Origin: Pseudonocardiaceae bacterium
Lineage (GTDB): Bacteria > Actinomycetota > Actinomycetes > Mycobacteriales > Pseudonocardiaceae
Direction of reading: 5' to 3'
NCBI GenBank assembly: GCA_009379845.1
Contig: WHSZ01000003.1
Span: forward strand, 62,001-126,000
Length of the DNA stretch: 64,000 nucleotides
Shown here: one piece after another, positions 43,486 to 51,963 of the stretch
Layout of the letters: every line of letters starts with the position of its first letter
How positions within the stretch are numbered: the stretch's first letter is position 1
The notes under the pieces: generated by a model
Database searches by the model: none
What the model saw: only the letters and a program-made list of their open reading frames with translations
What the model was told of the DNA's origin: nothing
Program-made: the position numbers and the translations under genes

Positions 43486-44481
43486 TCAGAGCCTGGTGGA
43501 GCTGGCCCGTTCGATGAGCCGCGCGTTCAGCGTGGTTGTGGTCGGTGCCCGATCACTGTCGGCGATCCGCTCGAGTAGCAGGTTCGCCGCGGCGCCGCCC
43601 ATGTCGTAGGCGGGCTGGGCCACGACGGACAGCGGGCGATCGAGCAATGTCGCCCATGGCACGTCGTCGAAAGCCACCACGCCGACGTCGCTGCCGAGGC
43701 GCAACCCGATGCTCGCCAACGCCTCCAGCACGCCGATCGCCATGGCGCTGTTCGCGACGAGCAGCCCGTCCGGCCGGTTGTGCTCCTGGTAAAGCTCGTG
43801 AGTTGCCTTGTTCGCGCCGGCGGCGCGGTACTCCGCGCGCCGGACGAGCCGCGCATCAGCGTCCCGGCCGGCGGCGCGCAGCGCTTCCCGGTAGCCGGCG
43901 AGCCGGTCGTCCGCGGTCGGCACCCCGGCCGGTCCGGTGATACACCCGATGCGCTGGTAGCCCTCCTCGATGAGGTGCCCGGTGGCGTGCCGGGCGGCGT
44001 CCCTGGTGTCGACCAGCACGCAGTCGCAGGACCGCTCGGCGAGTGGCCGGTCAACGGCGACCACCGGCGTGCCACGATCGCGCAGCACATCCACGTTGCT
44101 CGGGGTGCCGGTGGGGGAGATGATCACACCGGCCACCCGTTCCTGGATGGCCACATCGAGGTAGCGTCGTTCCTTGCCGGTGTCCTCGTCGGAGTTACAC
44201 AGCACCACGGAGTACCCGACGGCCTGCGCGACATCCTCGACGCCGCGCGCGATCGCGGTGAAGAACGGGTTCTCCACGTCGGAGATGATCAGGGCGAGCA
44301 CCGCGGTCTCCTGCCGGCGGAGGCTACGGGCCGGCCCGTTGGGTTGGTAGCCAAGCGTCCTGGCCGCGTTGACGACTCTCGCCACCAGCTCCGGGTCCAC
44401 GGAGGACACACCGTTCAAAGCGCGCGACACCGTCGCCGTCGACACCCCGGCCTTCGTGGCTACATCACTGATCGTTGCCAC
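43486..44481 (-). CDS. LacI-family transcriptional repressor
   Basis: A 331-residue regulator. The N-terminal helix-turn-helix ATISDVATKAGVSTATVSRALNG is followed by the hinge region and a periplasmic-binding-protein-like ligand domain (VLALIISDVENPFFTAIARGVED, GVVAFDDVPWATLLDRPLS). GTG 44481 has AAGGA upstream and starts right at the DNA-binding domain; longer frames have no similarity. It is divergent from an isomerase and an FGGY-kinase gene, and a matching operator lies between. The effector is probably a pentose or deoxyhexose handled by these enzymes. Confidence 0.92.
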   Translation of the reverse strand: MATISDVATKAGVSTATVSRALNGVSSVDPELVARVVNAARTLGYQPNGPARSLRRQETAVLALIISDVENPFFTAIARGVEDVAQAVGYSVVLCNSDEDTGKERRYLDVAIQERVAGVIISPTGTPSNVDVLRDRGTPVVAVDRPLAERSCDCVLVDTRDAARHATGHLIEEGYQRIGCITGPAGVPTADDRLAGYREALRAAGRDADARLVRRAEYRAAGANKATHELYQEHNRPDGLLVANSAMAIGVLEALASIGLRLGSDVGVVAFDDVPWATLLDRPLSVVAQPAYDMGGAAANLLLERIADSDRAPTTTTLNARLIERASSTRL

Positions 44482-44618
44482 CGCACCCGTCCTTCGCCAT
44501 TGAGCCCGCAGCGTAGGCGGTTTCGCGTCGTGACGCGCGACCGCCACGACCGCGGCGCGTCGACGGTATGCCTATTGACATGCCTATTGACACTGCCATA
44601 TCCACAGCATAGCGTCTC

Positions 44619-44632
44619 GGTAAACGATTACC
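44619..44632. promoter_or_regulatory. LacI-type operator
   Basis: GGTAAACGATTACC is palindromic (GGTAA/TTACC around ACGA) and closely resembles the GTAAACG-type sites of LacI-family repressors. It lies between the divergent repressor and isomerase genes, so it could control both directions. Confidence 0.7.
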
Positions 44633-44758
44633 CGGCTCAACAATGAGGTTGCCGGCTCGTGCCGTCGCTTGCGCATCGCGCTGTCGGATGTCGTCCCCGC
44701 GGACCGAGCGATCAGCGACGCCCGGTCCGGTGCCCAACACCTTGGCGCAGGAGGACAC

Positions 44759-46171
44759 GTGGCCCGTATCGGCGTGATCAGCATTTCGGACGGACGGCCG
44801 TACGTCCAGGAAGGTATCAGCGATTTCATCGCTGGCTACGAGGACAAGCTCGTCAAGCAACTGGAAGCCGCCGGGCACGAGGTGATCAGGGGCGCGGAAC
44901 AGATCACGTCGAACACCGTGGCCACCTCGGTGGCGCGGCAGGTCGCTGCCGAGGGCGTGGACCTGACCGTGCTGCACTACGCGGTCTGGGCGTTCCCGCA
45001 TTTCACCATGCTCACCGCCGGTGAGTTGCCCGGCCCGCTGGTGCTGCTGTCCACGATCGATCCGGTGCAGCCCGGAATGGTCGGCATGCTGGCAGGCGGT
45101 GGTGCGCTGGATCAGATCGGGCGGGCACACACCCGGCTGTGGGGTGATCCGCAGGACTCCGGGCTGATCGAGGCGATTGGGGTTCGCGCGTCGGCGGCCG
45201 CGGCGGTGCGCGGCCTGCGCGGTTCGACGTTCGGCAGGATCGGTGGGCGCCCGATGGGGATGTACACCGCGGTGGCGAACGCCGACCAGTGGCAGCGCGA
45301 GTTCGGTGTGGACGTCGAGGAGATCGACCAGCTCGAGATCATGCGGCGGGCCGATGCCGCTGATCCGGCTGAGAAGAAGCGCGGCAGGCAGTGGCTGGAA
45401 AAGCACGCGACCGTGCACTACGACGGCAAGAAGTTGACACCGGAACTGCTCGAGCGCCAAGTCGGTTCCTATCTCGCGATGCGCGAGCTGATCGACGAGT
45501 GGAACCTGGACTTCACCGGCATCAAGGGACAGCCGGAGTTGACCCAGTATTTCGCGACGATGGATATCGCCGAGGCGTTCCTGAACGACCCGTACGACTG
45601 GAACGGCGGGAAGCGGCCGCACATTTGCGCGACCGAGGCCGACATGGACGGCGCGCTGACGATGCAGGTGCTGCACAAGATTTCCGGCACGCCGGTGCTG
45701 TTCGCCGATGTCCGGCACTATCACGAAGATCGCGACGTGTGGGATCTGTGCAATTCGGGGCAGCACGCCACGTGGTACGCGGCGCGCAGCGATGACCCAG
45801 CCGAGAACCTGGCGCGGGTGCACCTGTATCCGGAAGTGTTCTTCTTCCCGGCCGGGGGTGCGTCGGTGCAACACATCGCCGCGCCCGGTGAGATGACGTT
45901 GGCCCGGTTGACCAGAAACGGCGGTCGGTACCGGATGCAGTTGATGCACGGCGAGTTCCTCGAGTTCGACGCGGCCACCAACGAGGAGCTCGTGCAGCGG
46001 TCCACGCCGGAGTGGCCACATGCCTGGGCGAGAATCGACACGCCGGCCTCGACGTTCCTTTCCCGGTTCGGCGCCAACCACATCCACGCGATTCCGGGTG
46101 ATCGGCGTGCCGAGCTGCGCGCGGTGTGCGAGCTGCTCGACGTGACCCTCGACGAGTTCACCAGGGAGTAA
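44759..46171 (+). CDS. L-fucose/L-arabinose isomerase-family protein
   Basis: A 470-residue protein of the FucI/AraA fold. It begins ARIGVISISDGRPYVQEGISDFIAGYEDKLVKQL and contains DFTGIKGQPELTQYFATMDIAEAFL, HICATEADMDGALTMQVLHKISGTP and FADVRHYHEDRDVWDLCNSG. The Glu, Asp and His residues in these blocks fit the metal site. GTG 44759 follows GGAGG. It should convert an aldose to a ketose for the kinase encoded two bases downstream. The sugar is unknown; no transporter for it is encoded nearby. Confidence 0.87.
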   Translation: MARIGVISISDGRPYVQEGISDFIAGYEDKLVKQLEAAGHEVIRGAEQITSNTVATSVARQVAAEGVDLTVLHYAVWAFPHFTMLTAGELPGPLVLLSTIDPVQPGMVGMLAGGGALDQIGRAHTRLWGDPQDSGLIEAIGVRASAAAAVRGLRGSTFGRIGGRPMGMYTAVANADQWQREFGVDVEEIDQLEIMRRADAADPAEKKRGRQWLEKHATVHYDGKKLTPELLERQVGSYLAMRELIDEWNLDFTGIKGQPELTQYFATMDIAEAFLNDPYDWNGGKRPHICATEADMDGALTMQVLHKISGTPVLFADVRHYHEDRDVWDLCNSGQHATWYAARSDDPAENLARVHLYPEVFFFPAGGASVQHIAAPGEMTLARLTRNGGRYRMQLMHGEFLEFDAATNEELVQRSTPEWPHAWARIDTPASTFLSRFGANHIHAIPGDRRAELRAVCELLDVTLDEFTRE

Positions 46172-46173
46172 CC

Positions 46174-47676
46174 GTGACGGGCAACGACCTGCTGCTCGGC
46201 ATCGACATCGGCACCTCGAGTTCGAAGGGGGTGCTGGTGGATTCGGCTGGGACGATCCTGGCTCGCGCGAGCCGGCCGCACGAGACCTCGACTCCGCATC
46301 CTGGGTGGGTCGAGCACGACCCGGAATCCGTGTGGTGGGCGGATTTCCTCGAGATCACCAGGGAGCTGGCCGGTGCGGCCGGTGGCAGGCAGATCGCCGG
46401 TCTCGGGGTCAGCGGCATCGGGCCGGTGCTGCTGCCGGCGGACGGGGCCGGCAAGCCGCTGCGCCCAGCGATTCTGTACGGAGTGGACACTCGGGCCACC
46501 GAGGAGATCGCCGAGCTGACCGAGGAGCTCGGCGCCGAGGCGATTCTCGAGCATGGTGGGACACCGCTTTCCAGTCAAGCCGTCGGGCCGAAGGTGCGCT
46601 GGCTCGCCCGGCACGAGCCGGAGATCTACCAGCGCACCGAGCTGATGTTGATGGCAAGCTCGTATCTGGTGCACCGGCTGACCGGGGAATACGTGCTGGA
46701 TCATCACTCGGCGAGCCAGTGTGATCCGATGTACGACCTGCGCGAGCGCGCGTGGGCGCCGGACTGGGCGGCGCGGGTGGCGCCCGGCCTCGAGTTGCCT
46801 CGCCTGGCATGGCCCAGCGAGGTGGTCGGCACGGTTACCGCGGCGGCCGCGGCGGAAACGGGTTTGCCGCAAGGACTTCCGGTCACCGCGGGCACGGTGG
46901 ACGCGTGGGCGGAGTCCGCAAGCGTCGGGGTCGCCGAGCCCGGCGAGAGGATGGTCATGTACGGCACGACGATGTTCCTGATCAACGTGCTGACCGATCC
47001 TCGGCCGCATCCGGGACTGTGGACCACCTGTGGCGCGCTGCCGGACACCTACTCGCTCGCCGCCGGGATGGCCACCTCCGGTGCGGTGACCGACTGGCTG
47101 CGCCGGTTGCTGAGCGGCGATTTCGCGGAGCTGGTCGCCGAGGCGGGCGAGGTGCCAGCCGGCAGCAAGGGATTGTTGCTGCTGCCGTATTTCGCCGGTG
47201 AGCGCACCCCGCTGTTCGACCCGGACGCGCGGGGCATCATCGCGGGATTGACGCTCGAGCACGGGCGAGGTGAGTTGTATCGCGCCGCGCTGGAGGGCAT
47301 CGCGTACGGGGTACGGCACAACCTCGAGGCCATGAGCTCCGCAGGCGGGGCCGCGCGCCGGCTGGTCGCCGTCGGGGGCGGCACGCAGGGCGGGCTGTGG
47401 ACCCAGATCGTGTCCGATGTGGTCGGTGCGCCGCAGGACGTGCCGGGGGAGACGGTGGGTGCCTGCTTCGGGGACGCGATCCTCGCCGCGATGGCGATCG
47501 GCATGGACGTCGACGTGCGACGCTGGAATCCGGTCAGCACCACGGTCCGCCCGGATCCCGGGCGGGTCGAGGCCTACGACGAGTACTACCGGCGCTACCG
47601 CGAGCTGTATCCCGCGACGGCCGGCATCGCGCACTTCCTGGCCGGCCAGCAGCACGCCGCCGACACGGCTCGCTGA
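46174..47676 (+). CDS. FGGY-family carbohydrate kinase (xylulokinase-like)
   Basis: A 500-residue sugar kinase that phosphorylates a ketose or polyol with ATP. LLGIDIGTSSSKGVLVDSAG is the phosphate-1 motif, VTAGTVDAWAESASVGVAEPGERMVMYGTT carries the catalytic Asp region, and LVAVGGGTQGGLWTQIVSDVVGAP is the adenosine motif. GTG 46174 follows AGGGAG, two bases after the isomerase stop. Together the two enzymes form a short sugar-degradation route under the divergent LacI repressor. Xylulose, ribulose and fuculose are all possible substrates. Confidence 0.88.
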   Translation: MTGNDLLLGIDIGTSSSKGVLVDSAGTILARASRPHETSTPHPGWVEHDPESVWWADFLEITRELAGAAGGRQIAGLGVSGIGPVLLPADGAGKPLRPAILYGVDTRATEEIAELTEELGAEAILEHGGTPLSSQAVGPKVRWLARHEPEIYQRTELMLMASSYLVHRLTGEYVLDHHSASQCDPMYDLRERAWAPDWAARVAPGLELPRLAWPSEVVGTVTAAAAAETGLPQGLPVTAGTVDAWAESASVGVAEPGERMVMYGTTMFLINVLTDPRPHPGLWTTCGALPDTYSLAAGMATSGAVTDWLRRLLSGDFAELVAEAGEVPAGSKGLLLLPYFAGERTPLFDPDARGIIAGLTLEHGRGELYRAALEGIAYGVRHNLEAMSSAGGAARRLVAVGGGTQGGLWTQIVSDVVGAPQDVPGETVGACFGDAILAAMAIGMDVDVRRWNPVSTTVRPDPGRVEAYDEYYRRYRELYPATAGIAHFLAGQQHAADTAR

Positions 47677-47714
47677 CCCCGCATCCGCTGACTCCCGCAT
47701 CCGGGGCGTGGGTG

Positions 47715-47750
47715 CGCGGATCCCAATATGCATCCATATTGGGATCCGCG
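47715..47750. terminator. Strong two-way hairpin between the kinase gene and hisS
   Basis: CGCGGATCCCAATAT (47715-47729) and ATATTGGGATCCGCG (47736-47750) form a perfect 15-base stem with a 6-base loop GCATCC. It lies 38 bases past the kinase stop and 15 bases beyond the convergent hisS stop, the right place to end both transcripts. No long U-tract follows. The inner part is a copy of the dispersed CAATATGG element. Confidence 0.7.
47722..47743 (-). repeat. Copy 3 of the dispersed 13-mer-core element
   Basis: This is the most symmetric copy. It reads CCCAATATGGATGC then ATATTGGG on the minus strand and shares the CAATATGGATGCA core with 2027-2047 and, with one change, with 31868-31889. Here it forms the inner part of the 47715-47750 hairpin. 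Confidence 0.55.
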
Positions 47751-47764
47751 AGAAGCCTGATGGC

Positions 47765-49081
47765 TTAGGGGCGGTGCCAGCTGGTGGGGTCGGCGGCGGT
47801 TTGCTCGCCGCTTGCCATGTCCTTCACCTCGTGCGGGCCGCCTTCCTCGAAGGGCGGGAACCACACGAACGGGATGCCTTTGCGGGAGGCGTACCGGATC
47901 TGCTTACCGATCTTGTCAGCCTGGTGGTACAGCTCGGTGTTCAGGCCGCGCTCGCGCAGCCGCGCCGCGGTGGCCACCGCCGCCTGGCGGCGCTCGTCGC
48001 TCGGCACCACCACGAGCACGTCACTCGGGCTGCTCGGACCGGGCTGGATCAGCCCTTCCGCGACCAGCTTCGCGAAGATCCGGGTGAGGCCGATGGACAG
48101 CCCGATACCGGGCAGGCTGCGCCGGATGAACGAGCCGGCCAGGTTCTCGTACCGGCCACCCGCACAGATGCTGCCGTAGTCCGGCCAGTCGGTGAACTTG
48201 CACTCGTAGACGGTGCCCGTGTAGTAGTCCAGCCCGCGGGCGACGGACAGATCGGCGACGACACTGCCGGTCGGCAGGTCGGACAGCGAGTCCAGCACGA
48301 ACGCCAGCTCATCCAACCCCTCGGTGAGCAGATCGGACTTCGCGCCGAGCCGGGTGATGTCCTTGATCACCGAGCTGTCCGTGCCGCGCACCTGCGCGAG
48401 CTCCAGGCAGGCGGTGATCTGCTCGGTGCTCAGCCCGAGGTCGTCGGCCAGCATCCGCTGGACACCGGCCGGACCGACCTTGTCGATCTTGTCAGCGATC
48501 CGGATCACAGCGAGTGGATCGCCGATGCCCAGCCCCTCGTAGAAGCCCTGCAGCACCTTGCGATTGTTGATGTTCAGCGTCCAGCCCGGTAGCTCGAGGC
48601 CGGTGAGGATCTCATGCACGATCCGCGGGAGCTCCGCGTCGAAGTGCAGCGGCACCGAATCGACATTGATCACGTCGATGTCGCACTGGGTGAACTCGCG
48701 GAACCGGCCCTCCTGCGGGCGCTCGCCCCGCCAGACCCGCTGAATCTGGTAGCGCTTGAACGGGAACACCAGATCGTTGAAGTGCTGGGCGACATACCGT
48801 GCGGTCGGTACCGTGAGGTCGAAGTGCAGCCCCAGCCTGGCTTCGTCAGCGGAGTCGTCAGCCTGCAGCCGGCGCAGCGTGTAGACCTCCTGCGAGGTCT
48901 CTCCCTTGGCCAGCAGCACATCGAGTGCTTCAACCGACGGGGTCTCGACGGAGCAGAACCCGTAGCGTTCGAACGTCCGCCTGATCCGGTCCAGCCAATG
49001 CAGCTCGACCAGCCTGATCTCCGGCGTCCACTCCGGGAAGCCGCTGATCGGTGCCGGCCGTACCACCTGCTGGTCGCTCAT
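47765..49081 (-). CDS. hisS: Histidyl-tRNA synthetase
   Basis: A 438-residue class II aminoacyl-tRNA synthetase. Motif 2 is seen in RVWRGERPQEGRFREFTQCDIDVI. The histidine-specific block is VARGLDYYTGTVYECKF. Motif 3 follows around GIGLSIGLTRIFAKL, and a C-terminal anticodon-binding domain is present (DVLVVVPSDERRQAAVATAARLRERG). In actinomycetes the main hisS usually sits near relA; none of that context is here, so this may be a second copy. Second copies of synthetase genes can serve self-resistance, but nothing else here points to a histidine analogue. The tail (ASGEQTAADPTSWHRP) is unusual. Confidence 0.93.
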   Translation of the reverse strand: MSDQQVVRPAPISGFPEWTPEIRLVELHWLDRIRRTFERYGFCSVETPSVEALDVLLAKGETSQEVYTLRRLQADDSADEARLGLHFDLTVPTARYVAQHFNDLVFPFKRYQIQRVWRGERPQEGRFREFTQCDIDVINVDSVPLHFDAELPRIVHEILTGLELPGWTLNINNRKVLQGFYEGLGIGDPLAVIRIADKIDKVGPAGVQRMLADDLGLSTEQITACLELAQVRGTDSSVIKDITRLGAKSDLLTEGLDELAFVLDSLSDLPTGSVVADLSVARGLDYYTGTVYECKFTDWPDYGSICAGGRYENLAGSFIRRSLPGIGLSIGLTRIFAKLVAEGLIQPGPSSPSDVLVVVPSDERRQAAVATAARLRERGLNTELYHQADKIGKQIRYASRKGIPFVWFPPFEEGGPHEVKDMASGEQTAADPTSWHRP

Positions 49082-49157
49082 TGGCGGGCTCTCTCCTCAT
49101 TCGTGCGGGTCAACCGGAACCAGGGTATCCGGCCGCGATGTCGCCCGATTGGCCAGG

Positions 49158-50267
49158 TCAGCAGGGGTGAGCAGGGGCGCCGTCACGTGCCCTCGGCAGC
49201 CGGTGTTCGACCGGCGGCAGGTCGAACGGGCGATGCGGCAGGGTCTGGTACCAGTAGGCCACCGAGGACAGATCGTCCGAGCGCTTGTTCGCGTGTCCGT
49301 GCTCGATGGTCACCCGGATAGACGTGGAGAAGATCACCGGATCCTCGATGTGGAAGCGGTACAGCGAGATCTGACCCTTCCAGTTGGCCTGACCGGGCAG
49401 GGTGATCCCGTGGTACGGCGCATGGTAGGTCTGCGTCGGGCACCACGCGGTGTTGAAGTAGTCCTCGGTTCCGGTGCCGTGCAGGCTGGGCGGGAACGGC
49501 TCGCCGTCGATGAAGATCATGTCGTCGCCCTCGCCGTACCAGTCCCACTCCGTGCTGTCCGAGAGGTTGTGGATGTTCAGAACGCAGCCCACGTAATGCC
49601 CCTGGCCCTCGGCGTCCAGGATCAGGTAGTTGCCGTCCCCGGTCAGGTTCGTGCCCTGCAACAGGAATTCCGCTGTGCTCTGATCCTCACGAGGCACCCC
49701 GTCGGTCGGGTTTTCCCTTCGCCACTGCGCATGGAAGTAGCCGAGGTCCGGTTCGGCGACCGAATAGCTTTCGTAGTCGATGTAGTAGTAGAAGAAGGCC
49801 GGTTCCCGTTCCAGCTCGCTAATCAGCTCGATCCTGGCGCGTTCGGCGTACGGCATGGCGAACCAGCAGTTGAAGCCCTTGCCGTCCTCGGGGCTCAGTT
49901 GCAGGGGCGCGGACACGAAGTTCGTGGTTTCCCCGTGCCCGACCCCGAAGAAGTCCCCGAGCGGCACCAGCACGCTGGGATGCTCCGAGCCGTCCCAGGT
50001 CATTTTCAGCACCAGCCGCCGCAGGTAGTCCGGCTCGGCTGGGGATGGGCCCTCCGGGTGGGGCACCGCCACCGTGCACCAGATGTGCGTGATCGCTCCC
50101 GGGCCGGCCAGCTCGGCAAGGACCGCCGTCTGTCCGGGTTGGACGGTGAGGCGATCGTCGTTGCCGCCGCTGGTATCCCAGCTGGATGCGCGTCCGCGCC
50201 GCGCGGTCCGCAGCCGAGGCAGATCACGCAGGCTGCTGCCGTGCTGCCCGTATCCCGGTTCCGGCAC
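49158..50267 (-). CDS. GH172 (DUF2961) glycoside hydrolase
   Basis: A 369-residue protein of the DUF2961 family, now glycoside hydrolase family 172, whose known members act on alpha-D-fructofuranosides or D-arabinofuranosides. It has GPGAITHIWCTV, WDGSEHPSVLVPLGDFFGVGHG, and the signature HGTGTEDYFNTAWCPTQTYHAPYHG where the Glu is likely catalytic. GTG 50267 follows AGGAGG at 4 bases. No signal peptide is seen, so it appears intracellular. It might act on D-arabinan fragments of the cell envelope or on imported sugars. Confidence 0.85.
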   Translation of the reverse strand: MPEPGYGQHGSSLRDLPRLRTARRGRASSWDTSGGNDDRLTVQPGQTAVLAELAGPGAITHIWCTVAVPHPEGPSPAEPDYLRRLVLKMTWDGSEHPSVLVPLGDFFGVGHGETTNFVSAPLQLSPEDGKGFNCWFAMPYAERARIELISELEREPAFFYYYIDYESYSVAEPDLGYFHAQWRRENPTDGVPREDQSTAEFLLQGTNLTGDGNYLILDAEGQGHYVGCVLNIHNLSDSTEWDWYGEGDDMIFIDGEPFPPSLHGTGTEDYFNTAWCPTQTYHAPYHGITLPGQANWKGQISLYRFHIEDPVIFSTSIRVTIEHGHANKRSDDLSSVAYWYQTLPHRPFDLPPVEHRLPRARDGAPAHPC

Positions 50268-50333
50268 TCGTCCTCCTATGTCAACCCGGTCGTCTTCAAC
50301 GAGCCCACCAACCTGCGCTGCCCGAACAGAACA

Positions 50334-50351
50334 CGATCACCGGGGTGATCG
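50334..50351. promoter_or_regulatory. Perfect palindrome in the GH172 / glycosidase divergent region
   Basis: CGATCACC and GGTGATCG form an 8-base perfect inverted repeat with two bases between, 67 bases upstream of the GH172 start. The symmetry and position suggest a repressor site for one or both divergent genes. The protein that binds is unknown. Confidence 0.45.
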
Positions 50352-50536
50352 CCGCGCCGGTGCCCTTCGTTTGACGCACGGCGTGGTTGCCGCCTGTCAT
50401 TACTTCGGCTGGTCCCGCCCGGCACCGAGGGTTCATTCCTGGCACGCGCGCCATTCACTGTCGCATGATGTCGTGCCACTGCTCGAAAAGTGCGCGCGAG
50501 GGCCGCGGCGCACGCGGGCGGGAGAGGGGTCCGACG

Positions 50537-51769
50537 ATGAGTTCCGCGAAGTTCGCGCGCCGGTACGCCGCCATCGGCGCGGTCGTCCTGCTGAGCGTGC
50601 TGGTCCCACCGGCCGCCTCAGCGGTCGGCAGTGGCGAAGCCACGCACGGTATCGCAGCCGAAGAGGTGGCCCCCGGGGTGAGCTACCAGAAGGTCGAGAA
50701 GTCCACCTCGAACGGTTCGGTGGTGGCTCACCTGCTGACCGTGGACCTCAGCAACCCGGACACCGGCCTTGACCTGCTCTACCCGGATGCGGTGGCGGCG
50801 GCGAACGAGGTCTCCGACATGGCCGACGCGCAGCACGCGGTGGCCGGCATCAACGCCGATTTCTTCAACCTCAGCGAGAACCACGCCGGCGTGGAGGCAA
50901 CCAAGTCCTCGGTCGGTCCGGCGATCGCGGGCGGCGAAGACCTGAAGGCGGCGGTGCCAGACGGGCAGCGGTTCGGTCCCGGGATGGCGGACGGTACGTC
51001 CACGAGGGACGTGTTCGGCGTTTCCGAGGACGGGACCGCGCGGCTCGGCAGCCTGGCGTTGGACGGCGTCGCCAGCTCGGCGAAGGGGGAGTTCGATCTG
51101 GAGGGCTTCAACCAGTACGCGATCGCGGAGGGCGGCATCGGCGCCTACACCAGCGACTGGGGCGAGGTGTCAAGGGCAAGGTCCACTTGCGGGACGGACA
51201 CCGACCGCGAGGCGCCGTGCAGTTCCGAGACCGAGGAAGTCGTGATCAAGGACGGTGTGGTTGCCGGGGAGAGCGACGAGCCGGGGTCCGGAGCGATCCC
51301 GGCGGACACCGTGGTGCTGATCGGGCGCGAAGGCGGGGACGACGAGCTGGAACAGCTGGAGGCAGGCGACCAGGTGACCGTGCGGCACCAGCTCACCCAG
51401 GGCGGCGGTGCCGCGTTCCGGTTCGCGGTCGGCGGCGCCCCGATTCTCCGGGACGGCGCCCCGCTGTCCGATGTGGACAATTCGACTTTGGCGCCGCGTA
51501 CCTCCGCGGGGGTGAGCGCGGACGGCAAGACCGTGTATCTCACCGCCGTGGACGGGCGTTCCAGCGACAGTGTCGGGATGAGCCTGCGTGAGCTGGCAGA
51601 CCTGCTGCGGGAGTTCGGCGCCGACGATGCCGTGAACCTGGACGGCGGCGGCTCCACCACGCTGGTGGCGCGCGAATCCGGAGCCGATAACGTCACGGTA
51701 CGGAACGCCCCTTCGGACGGCGCGGAACGTGCGGTCGCGAACGGGATCGGCGTCTTCTCGGCCCGCTAG
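50537..51769 (+). CDS. Secreted phosphodiester glycosidase-family (NAGPA/DUF2233) protein
   Basis: A 410-residue exported protein. Residues 1-29 form a signal peptide (RRYAAIGAVVLLSVLVPPAASA). The NAGPA domain follows: HAVAGINADFFNLSENHAG near the front and MSLRELADLLREFGADDAVNLDGGGSTTLVAR near the end, the family's most conserved block. The human member uncovers mannose-6-phosphate; bacterial members are thought to cleave phosphodiester-linked sugars of the envelope. ATG 50537 has GAGGGG upstream. The long spaces between the two blocks contain Asp/Glu-rich sequence and a possible disulphide (STCGTDTDREAPCSS). Confidence 0.85.
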   Translation: MSSAKFARRYAAIGAVVLLSVLVPPAASAVGSGEATHGIAAEEVAPGVSYQKVEKSTSNGSVVAHLLTVDLSNPDTGLDLLYPDAVAAANEVSDMADAQHAVAGINADFFNLSENHAGVEATKSSVGPAIAGGEDLKAAVPDGQRFGPGMADGTSTRDVFGVSEDGTARLGSLALDGVASSAKGEFDLEGFNQYAIAEGGIGAYTSDWGEVSRARSTCGTDTDREAPCSSETEEVVIKDGVVAGESDEPGSGAIPADTVVLIGREGGDDELEQLEAGDQVTVRHQLTQGGGAAFRFAVGGAPILRDGAPLSDVDNSTLAPRTSAGVSADGKTVYLTAVDGRSSDSVGMSLRELADLLREFGADDAVNLDGGGSTTLVARESGADNVTVRNAPSDGAERAVANGIGVFSAR

Positions 51770-51831
51770 GTACACCCACACGGAGGACCGCTCGGGTAAG
51801 AGGGATCGTGGTTATTTCGCTGTTGTTGACT

Positions 51832-51855
51832 TCACATTGTCGACGGTTAATGTGA
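51832..51855. promoter_or_regulatory. Inverted repeat upstream of the lactonase-like gene
   Basis: TCACATT and AATGTGA form a 7-base inverted repeat with a 10-base spacer in an unusually A+T-rich part of the leader. It lies 109 bases before the GTG start of the hydrolase gene and may be an operator for its operon. The region between the stop at 51769 and 51963 holds no other gene. Confidence 0.45.
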
Positions 51856-51963
51856 TGACAGTGGGCTTGCGTCACGAAAAGTTGATGTCGAGTTACCACG
51901 GCAACTGTTCGTTGCTGCCGCCAGGCTTGCGACGGTGCGGCACCTCGGGGGAGGAGCGCGAAA

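Noticed and set aside
50387..50536. N-terminal extension of the NAGPA-family protein from position 50387
   Set aside because: The signal peptide begins at ATG 50537 with a ribosome site in front; the upstream part is unlike any leader.
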